Below are positions 1 through 4,460 of a stretch of 8,133 bases of DNA, one piece after another. Made by a program: the position numbers and the translations under genes. The DNA lies in contig JAFTRB010000190.1 in NCBI GenBank assembly GCA_017462445.1, positions 1 to 8,133 on the forward strand, written 5' to 3'. Positions within the stretch are counted from its first letter, which is position 1; each line of letters opens with the position of its first letter. This stretch comes from Clostridia bacterium (lineage in GTDB: Bacteria; Bacillota_A; Clostridia; Oscillospirales; CAG-272). Under the pieces are notes generated by a model that saw only the letters and a program-made list of their open reading frames with translations, ran no database searches and had not been told where the DNA came from.

Positions 1-391
<391 letters not shown>

Positions 392-679
392 TTAGTCCTC
401 GACAACCGCGAGAATATCCGACTGGCTAACGATTACATAATCGGTGCCATCCAGCTTTACCTCGGTGCCGGTATACTTGCCGGTGATAACCTTGTCACCG
501 ACGGTGAGAGTCATAACGACCTCCTTGCCATTAACGATGCCACCCGGGCCGACTGCAACGATCTCGGACACCTGGGGCTTCTCCTGAGCGGAGCCGGGAA
601 GGAAGATACCTGCCTTGGTAGTCTCCTGAGCCTCCACCTTTTTCAAAACAACCTTATCAAATAAGGGTCTTAGCTTCAT
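392..679 (-). CDS. groES: 10 kDa co-chaperonin GroES
   Basis: Forms the heptameric lid that caps the GroEL ring during the ATP cycle in the cytosol. The 95-residue product has the normal family length. Diagnostic segments are the N-terminal KLRPLFDKVVLKK, the mobile-loop region TTKAGIFLPGSAQEKPQ that contacts GroEL, the GxVVAVGPG-like segment IVAVGPGG, and the C-terminal DYVIVSQSDILAVVED. The ATG at 677-679 sits 5 nt after a perfect AGGAGG (685-690 on this strand's template), which fixes the start. First gene of the groES-groEL operon. A candidate vegetative promoter lies about 42 nt upstream; no CIRCE or CtsR operator is recognisable. Confidence 0.97.
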   Translation of the reverse strand: MKLRPLFDKVVLKKVEAQETTKAGIFLPGSAQEKPQVSEIVAVGPGGIVNGKEVVMTLTVGDKVITGKYTGTEVKLDGTDYVIVSQSDILAVVED

Positions 680-720
680 AAAAACCTCCTGTTTTTAGCA
701 TAATTGCCATATTCTTTATT

Positions 721-749
721 ATTTTATAATATTAGTGTTAAAAAATCAA
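721..749 (-). promoter_or_regulatory. Candidate sigma-A promoter of groES-groEL
   Basis: On the minus strand, TTGATT (749-744) and TAAAAT (726-721) are separated by exactly 17 nt, close to the TTGACA-N17-TATAAT consensus. The region is A+T-rich and lies about 42 nt before the groES start, leaving room for a short leader with the AGGAGG site. Overlapping alternatives (TATAAA or TATTAT one half-turn away) exist, so the exact -10 is uncertain. Between the two boxes a single 9-mer, TTAACACTA, matches the left CIRCE arm at 7 of 9 positions, but the right arm is absent. Confidence 0.45.
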
Positions 750-820
750 TACCTTTTTGTAAACTTGGTCTTTTTTGGAATTTTTCCTGCGCTTTAGAGA
801 GCCTTTTCTATCCGTTTTCC

Positions 821-937
821 CCACGCTACGAAGTAGCATATCACGCTACGAAGTAGCATATCACGCCACGAAGTAGCATATCACGCCACGAAGCGGCATA
901 TCACGCTACGAAGTAGCATATCACGCCGAGCGAGGCG
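821..937. repeat. Tandem array of five 20-bp palindromic units plus a divergent sixth hairpin
   Basis: Five head-to-tail copies of a 20-bp unit, consensus TCACGCTACGAAGTAGCATA, occupy 821-840, 841-860, 861-880, 881-900 and 901-920. The first copy begins C rather than T. Each unit holds a GCTAC-GAA-GTAGC hairpin (5-bp stem, 3-nt loop). Copies 1, 2 and 5 are perfect. Copy 3 (GCCAC..GTAGC) and copy 4 (GCCAC..GCGGC) have mismatches if read as plus-strand RNA, but form G-U wobbles in minus-strand RNA. At 924-937 the unit decays into CGCC-GAGCGA-GGCG, another short hairpin. The array sits right behind the sigF stop codon and about 70 nt before the groES promoter, so it would lie in the sigF 3' untranslated region. 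There are no spacers and no U-tract. Role unknown; candidates are mRNA 3'-end stabilisation or attenuation of read-through into groES. Confidence 0.9.
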
Positions 938-948
938 AGGCATCTCTT

Positions 949-1692
949 CTACTCCACCGCCATCTCCCTGCGGAGCTTCGCCATAATCTTCTTTTCCTCC
1001 CTGGAGATCTTCACCTGGGAGAGTCCTAATATTTTTGCGGTCTCGGTCTGGGAGAAATCGCGGAAATAGCGGAGAATGATTATTCTTCTGTCCCTCTCGC
1101 AAAGCTTTTCGATGGCGAGATACAGAGCCATTCGGTCAAACCTGTCCTCCACCTCGCTCTCGTCGGATATGGTGCTTCCCAGGGTAAGCGACTCGTCATC
1201 CCCTCCGACACTCTCCTCAAGCGAGCGAACGGCCGACTCACAGAAGAGGGCGCGGGAGGCATCCTGGACGCTTACACCAACCGCCTCTGCGAGGCTGGCA
1301 AGATCCGCCCTATCTCCGTTTGAAAGCCGGCGCTCCCTCTCGCGGTTCAGGATAGCGCAGAGTCGGCGCTCCTCCCTGGAAACCTTTATCATTCCGTCAT
1401 CGCGCAGAAAGCGGCGCATCTCACCCATAATAAGCGGAACCGCATAGGTGGAGAAGGCAAAGCCTCGCTCGGTGTCGAAGGTATTTATCGCCTTACACAG
1501 TCCCATCGTTCCGCATTCGATGAGATCCTGCGGGTCGTCACACCTCTCGCGAAAACGGGCGGCGATACGGTAGATAAGCGGCGTGTTAAGCCTGATCAGC
1601 TCCTCTCCAGCCTCTCTGTCTCCGCTACGAAATCGCTTGACAAGCTCCGGATTTTTGTCAAAGGGTCGCTCTTTTTCAATTACATCCTTCAT
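949..1692 (-). CDS. sigF: RNA polymerase sigma-F factor, early forespore
   Basis: Sigma-70 family factor that directs RNA polymerase to early forespore genes after asymmetric septation. The 247-residue product is near the usual length (about 255 in Bacillus subtilis). Region 2 spans roughly residues 30-105: NTPLIYRIAARF, DLIECGTMGLCKAINTFD, and the diagnostic FAFSTYAVPLIMGEMRRFLR followed by DDGMIKVSR. Region 3 lies around 125-155. Region 4 covers 195-243 with the helix-turn-helix SQTETAKILGLSQVKISREE. The start at 1692 is chosen over upstream in-frame codons because those lie inside spoIIAB, and MKDVIEK follows a weak GGGG ribosome binding site 14 nt after the spoIIAB stop. The weak site suggests translational coupling. 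Sigma-G is a close paralogue, but the spoIIAA-spoIIAB context decides for sigma-F. Confidence 0.95.
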   Translation of the reverse strand: MKDVIEKERPFDKNPELVKRFRSGDREAGEELIRLNTPLIYRIAARFRERCDDPQDLIECGTMGLCKAINTFDTERGFAFSTYAVPLIMGEMRRFLRDDGMIKVSREERRLCAILNRERERRLSNGDRADLASLAEAVGVSVQDASRALFCESAVRSLEESVGGDDESLTLGSTISDESEVEDRFDRMALYLAIEKLCERDRRIIILRYFRDFSQTETAKILGLSQVKISREEKKIMAKLRREMAVE

Positions 1693-1706
1693 TATTGCCC
1701 CAAGGG

Positions 1707-2150
1707 TCAGGACCTTAAAATTTTCCCGAGGAGAACGGTTGTACCCTTGCCGACCCGTGACTTGACCGTCATAGTGTCGGTAAAGCTCTCCATAACGAGA
1801 AAGCCCATGCCACATCTCTCTGCCCCATCCCCTGTGGTGAACATCGGCTCACGCGCCTTGGATATATCCTCTATGCCACAGCCGTTGTCGGAAATCTCGA
1901 CAGTGACCTCCCTTGTGTCATAGAGGCGGACAGATATGTATATGTAGCCGACCTCGCCCGGGGGCAAATCCCTGTAAGCGTGGACTATGCAGTTTGTAAC
2001 CGCCTCGCTTACCGCGCACCGCAAATCGCCAAGCTCCTCCACCGTTGGATTAAGCTCGGCCACAAAGGCGGATATGCAGCTTCTTGCAACGCTCTCGTTT
2101 ACGCTCCTTGACGAAAGACGCAGCTTCATCTCATTTATAATTCTTCTCAT
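1707..2150 (-). CDS. spoIIAB: Anti-sigma-F factor / serine kinase SpoIIAB
   Basis: Dimeric GHKL-fold protein that holds sigma-F inactive in an ATP complex, and alternatively phosphorylates SpoIIAA. The 147-residue product has the N-box SEAVTNCIVHAY (residues 48-59, Glu49 and Asn53), the G1-type box DNGCGI (88-93), the ATP-lid segment REPMFTTGDGAERCG and the G2-type GMGF (114-117). NESVAR places Arg23 at the position of Bacillus Arg20, which contacts both sigma-F and SpoIIAA (family knowledge). The start ATG overlaps the spoIIAA stop as ATGA (2150-2147), typical of translational coupling and consistent with a need for matched amounts. A second in-frame ATG at codon 8 is possible but has a poorer ribosome binding site. 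Confidence 0.96.
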   Translation of the reverse strand: MRRIINEMKLRLSSRSVNESVARSCISAFVAELNPTVEELGDLRCAVSEAVTNCIVHAYRDLPPGEVGYIYISVRLYDTREVTVEISDNGCGIEDISKAREPMFTTGDGAERCGMGFLVMESFTDTMTVKSRVGKGTTVLLGKILRS

Positions 2151-2479
2151 TTTACACCACCCTCAAGAGTTAATCCCTTCAGCCTGTCTATGCCGGAAAG
2201 CCGCAATAGCTTTTGCAGACTGCTGCCCATATTAGTTAAAATAACCCGTCCGCCGACCGCCTCCATTGTCTCTACCCTGCCAACTATAAGGGCAAGACCG
2301 GAGGAGTCCATAAACCGAACCGAGCGGAAGTCCAGCTCCAGAACGCTCGGCCGCTTCAGAAAGATTTCTCTGTCTATTCGTGTGCGGAGGCTGCTTGCGG
2401 TGTGGTGATCTATCTCGCAATCTATGGCGCAGATCAACCGCGCGCCGACCGAGGATAGCCTTAAAGAGTCCATGTACAT
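2147..2479 (-). CDS. spoIIAA: Anti-sigma-F factor antagonist SpoIIAA
   Basis: STAS-domain switch protein. When unphosphorylated it binds SpoIIAB and frees sigma-F in the forespore; SpoIIAB inactivates it by phosphorylating one serine, and the phosphatase SpoIIE (not in this window) restores it. The 110-residue product has the family signature EIDHHTASSLR (residues 22-32) and the phosphorylation loop FMDSSGLALIVGR (56-68); Ser59 aligns with Bacillus Ser58. The start at 2479 is preferred over an upstream in-frame ATG because AAGGAGAGG lies just before it and the upstream extension is lysine-rich and not family-like. A second ATG two codons later is a minor alternative. First gene of the spoIIAA-spoIIAB-sigF operon. 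Confidence 0.95.
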   Translation of the reverse strand: MYMDSLRLSSVGARLICAIDCEIDHHTASSLRTRIDREIFLKRPSVLELDFRSVRFMDSSGLALIVGRVETMEAVGGRVILTNMGSSLQKLLRLSGIDRLKGLTLEGGVK

Positions 2480-2482
2480 TTT

Positions 2483-2491
2483 CCTCTCCTT
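2483..2491 (-). promoter_or_regulatory. Ribosome binding site fixing the spoIIAA start
   Basis: AAGGAGAGG on the minus strand ends 3 nt before the ATG at 2479, with its AGGAG core 6 nt away. It falls inside the longer open frame that begins at 2527, so it argues for the shorter protein. Confidence 0.75.
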
Positions 2492-2510
2492 GTTTTTTGC
2501 TTTCACGGGT

Positions 2511-2519
2511 AGTATAGCA
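2511..2519 (-). promoter_or_regulatory. Candidate extended -10 promoter of the spoIIA operon
   Basis: On the minus strand the sequence TGCTATACT is an extended -10 element (TGn followed by TATACT, 5 of 6 to TATAAT), placing transcription start roughly 25 nt before spoIIAA. No good -35 hexamer lies 16-18 nt upstream; only T-rich DNA is there. In Bacillus this operon uses sigma-H plus Spo0A. I do not find a convincing sigma-H -35/-10 pair here. A TGTCACAA at about 2540-2547 (plus strand) resembles a Spo0A box only weakly. Confidence 0.4.
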
Positions 2520-2563
2520 CGGCGCAAGAGAAGAAAAATGTCACAACCTGGCAGAGAAAAAAA

Positions 2564-2902
2564 TTAATCCAGAAGATGTAGCTTGCGCGCTATTCCTGTC
2601 TTCACCTCCTGCTTTCTAACCTTGTAGGCGTTCTCCGAGAGGTAGATGGAGGATGCGGCATAGCCGATTTTTTGCCCGATCTCCTCAATAAAGGTAAGCG
2701 CCTCTCGCTCTCCCGCAATCTCGGCTGCCGCCTCATGAATGAGATAATTGAGATAGCGGTACTCCATATCCACGCGCCGTGAGAATCTTGCGCCCTCGAT
2801 GGCGTCCTGGCGGCGGAAATAGTCGGCGCAGAGAGCAACCACCAATGAGTCGAGCGTGGGAGTGTAGCCAAGCTCCTCCTGCCTTACATACCTTGTGCCC
2901 AT
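2564..2902 (-). CDS. Hypothetical protein, second of a gene pair upstream of spoIIA
   Basis: A 112-residue protein I do not recognise. It has no signal peptide, no membrane segment and no cysteine metal motif. It is predicted to be mostly helical: residues 17-33 (LDSLVVALCADYFRRQD), 44-62 with a tyrosine-rich stretch MEYRYLNYLIHEAAAEI, and 68-105 ending in a basic tail VRKQEVKTGIARKLHLLD. Net charge is mixed. The ATG at 2902 follows GGAGG by 7 nt, a strong ribosome binding site. It overlaps the preceding gene by 19 nt in a different frame, so the two are translated as a coupled pair. Its stop is 84 nt from spoIIAA, and read-through into the sporulation operon is possible. A role in sporulation is only a guess from position. 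Confidence 0.75.
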   Translation of the reverse strand: MGTRYVRQEELGYTPTLDSLVVALCADYFRRQDAIEGARFSRRVDMEYRYLNYLIHEAAAEIAGEREALTFIEEIGQKIGYAASSIYLSENAYKVRKQEVKTGIARKLHLLD

Positions 2903-3195
2903 TTGGTGTCCTCCAGCTCTGAAAATAATTCGTCAAGCCCCGTCTTAAGGCTCTTGAGCCCCTCCAGGGTATCCTCCGCCTCGCTCACAAGATCTCGCAG
3001 AATGGGAACCCATTGCTCCGCTTCCTTGCCTGTACACTCGGAGGCAATCTCGCCCAGGAGCAGCCGCACATTCAGCCTTTCATCGGTGGAGGCTATGCGG
3101 CGCTTGATCTCACAAATATCCCGTCTGATCTCGCCAACCGAGCGGTAGAGCCGAACAGGCTCACCCTCGTAGCTGCTGTAATTTGTGTAAAACAT
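2884..3195 (-). CDS. Hypothetical coiled-coil protein, first of a gene pair upstream of spoIIA
   Basis: A 103-residue cytosolic protein of no recognised family. Two helical stretches show 3-4 hydrophobic spacing. Residues 20-41 carry V20, I23, I27, I30, I34 and L41 in a clean a/d heptad pattern. Residues 66-94 carry L66, L69, L77, L80, L87, L90 and L94. This predicts a coiled-coil or helical hairpin, and so a likely oligomer or partner-binding role. There is no signal peptide or membrane segment. The start at 3195 follows AAAGGAG by 4 nt. The last 19 nt overlap the next gene. The upstream intergenic region is shared with the divergent S24 repressor, but no clear promoter toward this gene is visible. 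Confidence 0.72.
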   Translation of the reverse strand: MFYTNYSSYEGEPVRLYRSVGEIRRDICEIKRRIASTDERLNVRLLLGEIASECTGKEAEQWVPILRDLVSEAEDTLEGLKSLKTGLDELFSELEDTKWAQGM

Positions 3196-3288
3196 TTAAC
3201 TCCTTTCACAATAATCAAATTCACAACCCTATCAAGAATAATTCAAATCACCGGATAGGATATACTTAATAAAAACCAATAAAGCTTA

Positions 3289-3308
3289 TGCCACTCGGGG
3301 CTGTGGCA
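3289..3308. repeat. Inverted repeat TGCCAC-N8-GTGGCA in the divergent intergenic region
   Basis: Perfect 6-bp arms TGCCAC (3289-3294) and GTGGCA (3303-3308) flank an 8-nt G-rich loop. It lies about 95 bp upstream of the minus-strand gene pair and 190 bp from the repressor start. It has no U-tract, so it is either an operator-like palindrome or a leader hairpin. Function unknown. Confidence 0.55.
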
Positions 3309-3318
3309 GAGCGAGCGT

Positions 3319-3342
3319 ACGGAGCCTGTTTTTCCGCTCCGT
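3319..3342. repeat. Inverted repeat ACGGAGC-N10-GCTCCGT in the divergent intergenic region
   Basis: Perfect 7-bp GC-rich arms at 3319-3325 and 3336-3342, with a 10-nt loop containing TTTTT. It could fold as a stable hairpin in either transcript. A terminator is unlikely, since neither flank has a T-run directly after the stem. It directly abuts the GTCAC motif at 3341-3345 described among the findings. Confidence 0.55.
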
Positions 3343-3350
3343 CACGGGAG

Positions 3351-3394
3351 AAGTGACTCGCTTTGAGATGATTATAGCAGATGTTTCGTCACTT
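3351..3394. repeat. Inverted repeat AAGTGAC-N30-GTCACTT upstream of the S24 repressor promoter
   Basis: Perfect 7-bp arms AAGTGAC (3351-3357) and GTCACTT (3388-3394) are separated by 30 bp of A+T-rich DNA. The second arm ends 35 bp before the -35 box of the repressor gene. The wide spacing suits two protein-binding half-sites better than an RNA hairpin. GTGAC also occurs inside the -35-proximal direct repeat (3441-3445), which links these sites to the same regulator by inference. Confidence 0.5.
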
Positions 3395-3429
3395 GTCAAG
3401 TAACTTTTTGAATTTTTTTCGAAAAACTA

Positions 3430-3458
3430 TTGCATTTTGGGTGACGATATGTTATTAT
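3430..3458 (+). promoter_or_regulatory. Promoter of the S24-family repressor gene
   Basis: TTGCAT (3430-3435) and TATTAT (3453-3458) are spaced by exactly 17 nt, and TG at 3450-3451 gives an extended -10 (TGTTATTAT). Transcription should begin near 3465, giving a leader of about 37 nt. The -35 box is the first six bases of a 16-bp direct repeat, so any protein bound to that repeat would block polymerase. This is one of the better matches to a vegetative promoter in the window. Confidence 0.7.
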
Positions 3459-3487
3459 GTATTCAGCAAGGTTGCATTTTAGGTTAC
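3430..3487 (+). promoter_or_regulatory. Two 16-bp direct repeats, probable autoregulatory operator
   Basis: TTGCATTTTGGGTGAC (3430-3445) and TTGCATTTTAGGTTAC (3472-3487) match at 14 of 16 positions. They start exactly 42 bp apart, which is four turns of B-DNA, so both face the same side of the helix. The first covers the -35 box; the second lies just past the expected transcription start and just before the ribosome binding site. This is the arrangement expected for cooperative, possibly looping, autorepression by the downstream HTH/S24 protein. The binding protein is inferred. Confidence 0.6.
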
Positions 3488-3489
3488 AG

Positions 3490-3495
3490 AAGGAG
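3490..3495 (+). promoter_or_regulatory. Ribosome binding site fixing the repressor start
   Basis: AAGGAG lies 6 nt before the ATG at 3502. An in-frame ATG at 3457 lies inside the -10 box and cannot be translated from this promoter, so the 209-residue product is the real one. Confidence 0.8.
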
Positions 3496-3501
3496 TTGAA
3501 T

Positions 3502-4131
3502 ATGAAAAAATCCAGAATTAAGGAGCTACGGCTTGAAAGAGGGCTGTCCCTCGAGCAGCTCGGCAAGATGATCGGAACCACCAAGCAGACCATTCACCGC
3601 TACGAGACAGGCGAAATTGACAATATCCCGCGCGAAAAGATTGAGAGGCTTGCGGAGTGCCTCGGTGTTCACCCCTCCCATCTTATGGGCTGGGATAGCT
3701 CCTATTCCGCAAATTCTTCCTATAATAATATTCTCCCCCTCCACGCAAAGCGGCTTCCCGTGCTCGGCAACATTGCCTGTGGCGAGCCAATCTATGCAGA
3801 GGCGGAGTATGAGAGCTTTGTCACCGCCGACGGGAGCATCGATGCCGACTTCTGCCTCCGCGCCCAGGGTGACTCCATGATCGGCGCCCGGATTTATGAC
3901 GGCGATATCGTATTTATCCGCTCCCAGGACACCGTGGAGAACGGCGAGATTGCCGCGGTTATCGCAGGCGACGAGGCAACACTCAAGCGCGTCTATTACT
4001 ACCCCGAGGAATGCAAGCTTATTCTCTCGCCCGAGAACCCCAGATACGCCCCCCTCGTCTACCTTGGCGAGGAGCTTGACCACATAAAAATTCTCGGCAA
4101 GGCGGTCGCCTTCCAGAGCGCGATAAGGTAA
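3502..4131 (+). CDS. XRE/HTH transcriptional repressor with S24 (LexA/CI-type) self-cleavage domain
   Basis: Cytosolic DNA-binding repressor that is probably inactivated by RecA-stimulated self-cleavage, as known for LexA and lambda-type CI repressors. The product has 209 residues. Residues 5-60 form a Cro/CI-type helix-turn-helix: RIKELRLERGLSLEQLGKMI, then TKQTIHRYETGEIDNIPREK. Residues 88-205 form the S24 peptidase fold. The predicted scissile bond is Cys93-Gly94 in GNIACGEP, the catalytic serine is Ser125 in GDSMIGARI, and the general-base lysine is Lys162 in EATLKRV. The acid-spacer region (residues 66-82) is serine- and asparagine-rich, as in a flexible linker. The domain order fits a phage-type or stress regulator rather than canonical LexA, whose winged helix differs. 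No phage genes are nearby, so it may be a domesticated or stand-alone stress switch. Its promoter carries paired repeats. Confidence 0.9.
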   Translation: MKKSRIKELRLERGLSLEQLGKMIGTTKQTIHRYETGEIDNIPREKIERLAECLGVHPSHLMGWDSSYSANSSYNNILPLHAKRLPVLGNIACGEPIYAEAEYESFVTADGSIDADFCLRAQGDSMIGARIYDGDIVFIRSQDTVENGEIAAVIAGDEATLKRVYYYPEECKLILSPENPRYAPLVYLGEELDHIKILGKAVAFQSAIR

Positions 4132-4225
4132 GAGATAATAAAAAGGGCCTTCCCTGTCATCAAGGCTTGCGAGCAAAATTAACCGTGTGAAATAAGTTGT
4201 TTTTCAAATCAACAAAAAACGAGCC

Positions 4226-4263
4226 ATATTAAAGCCTTCCTCTGCCCGGGAAGGCTTTAATAT
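4226..4263. terminator. Strong 15-bp inverted repeat, probable terminator of the repressor gene
   Basis: Arms ATATTAAAGCCTTCC (4226-4240) and its exact complement (4249-4263) enclose an 8-nt loop. The stem is perfect over 15 bp, with AAAG/CTTT in its outer part. On the plus strand the U-tract is poor, because TTTAATAT lies within the stem itself. On the minus strand TTTTTT follows the stem after about 6 nt. The site lies 95 nt past the repressor stop. It most likely ends that transcript or insulates the next gene; it could also be a large operator. Confidence 0.6.
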
Positions 4264-4404
4264 TAGCCCCGTTCTGTTTCACCTTATACCAAGACAGACG
4301 CGCAAACGGATATCTTTGCATTCATCCCGCGGGAGAAGGCTGGGGTAAGCAAGCCTAGCCGTTTCATGCTTCCAGCCGCTGCCATAATTGGCAGACATTT
4401 TGCA
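4264..4404. other. Non-coding stretch upstream of the cell-wall hydrolase
   Basis: Together with 4132-4225 this makes a 329-bp gap between genes. No coding region with a ribosome binding site is visible on either strand. It holds two exact palindromes: TCCCGCGGGA (4325-4334) and CTGCCA-TAAT-TGGCAG (4379-4394), the latter ending 10 bp before the candidate -35 box of the hydrolase gene and so operator-like. I see no recognisable riboswitch, T-box or tRNA-like fold. Confidence 0.5.
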
Positions 4405-4434
4405 TTGAAGGGGATGGGTGGAGTATGGTAGAAT
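4405..4434 (+). promoter_or_regulatory. Candidate promoter of the SleB-type hydrolase
   Basis: TTGAAG (4405-4410) and TAGAAT (4429-4434) are 18 nt apart, with TGG before the -10 giving an extended element. The leader would be about 20 nt and contain the AAAGGAGG site. The spacer is unusually G-rich. A forespore sigma-F/sigma-G promoter was looked for and not found. Confidence 0.4.
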
Positions 4435-4447
4435 AATAGTACAAGCG

Positions 4448-4455
4448 AAAGGAGG
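4448..4455 (+). promoter_or_regulatory. Ribosome binding site fixing the hydrolase start
   Basis: AAAGGAGG lies 5 nt before ATG 4461 and only 2 nt before the in-frame TTG at 4458. The ATG is therefore the start. Confidence 0.8.
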
Positions 4456-4460
4456 AATTG

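Noticed and set aside
721..755. CIRCE operator upstream of groES
   Set aside because: Only the left arm matches (TTAACACTA, 7 of 9). The position of the right arm reads AATAATAAA, 3 of 9, so the inverted repeat is not there.
821..937. CRISPR array
   Set aside because: The 20-bp units are directly contiguous, palindromic and without unique spacers; no cas genes are nearby.
881..1102. 73-codon open frame on the minus strand over the end of sigF and the repeats
   Set aside because: Alternative frame of sigF extended by chance into the repeat array; no ribosome binding site.
3384..3420. Rho-independent terminator ACTTG-T-CAAGT followed by T-runs
   Set aside because: The loop would be a single base and no plus-strand gene ends upstream of it; the T-rich tract is better read as promoter-upstream DNA.
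3502..4131. Canonical LexA with SOS boxes
   Set aside because: The N-terminal domain is a Cro/CI-type HTH rather than the LexA winged helix, and I noticed no GAAC-N4-GTTC site near the gene; the phage-repressor-like architecture fits better.
3526..4176. 216-codon open frame on the minus strand
   Set aside because: Antisense to the S24 repressor, whose HTH and catalytic Ser/Lys motifs are intact on the plus strand; no start signal and no family resemblance.
4401..4436. Forespore sigma-F/sigma-G promoter before the hydrolase
   Set aside because: GCATT and GGTAGAATA resemble the boxes only loosely and the spacing is wrong; the extended -10 vegetative reading fits better.
3196..4460. Prophage or mobile element around the CI-like repressor
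   Set aside because: No integrase, excisionase, cro-like partner, attachment repeats or phage structural genes are visible; flanks are ordinary chromosomal genes.
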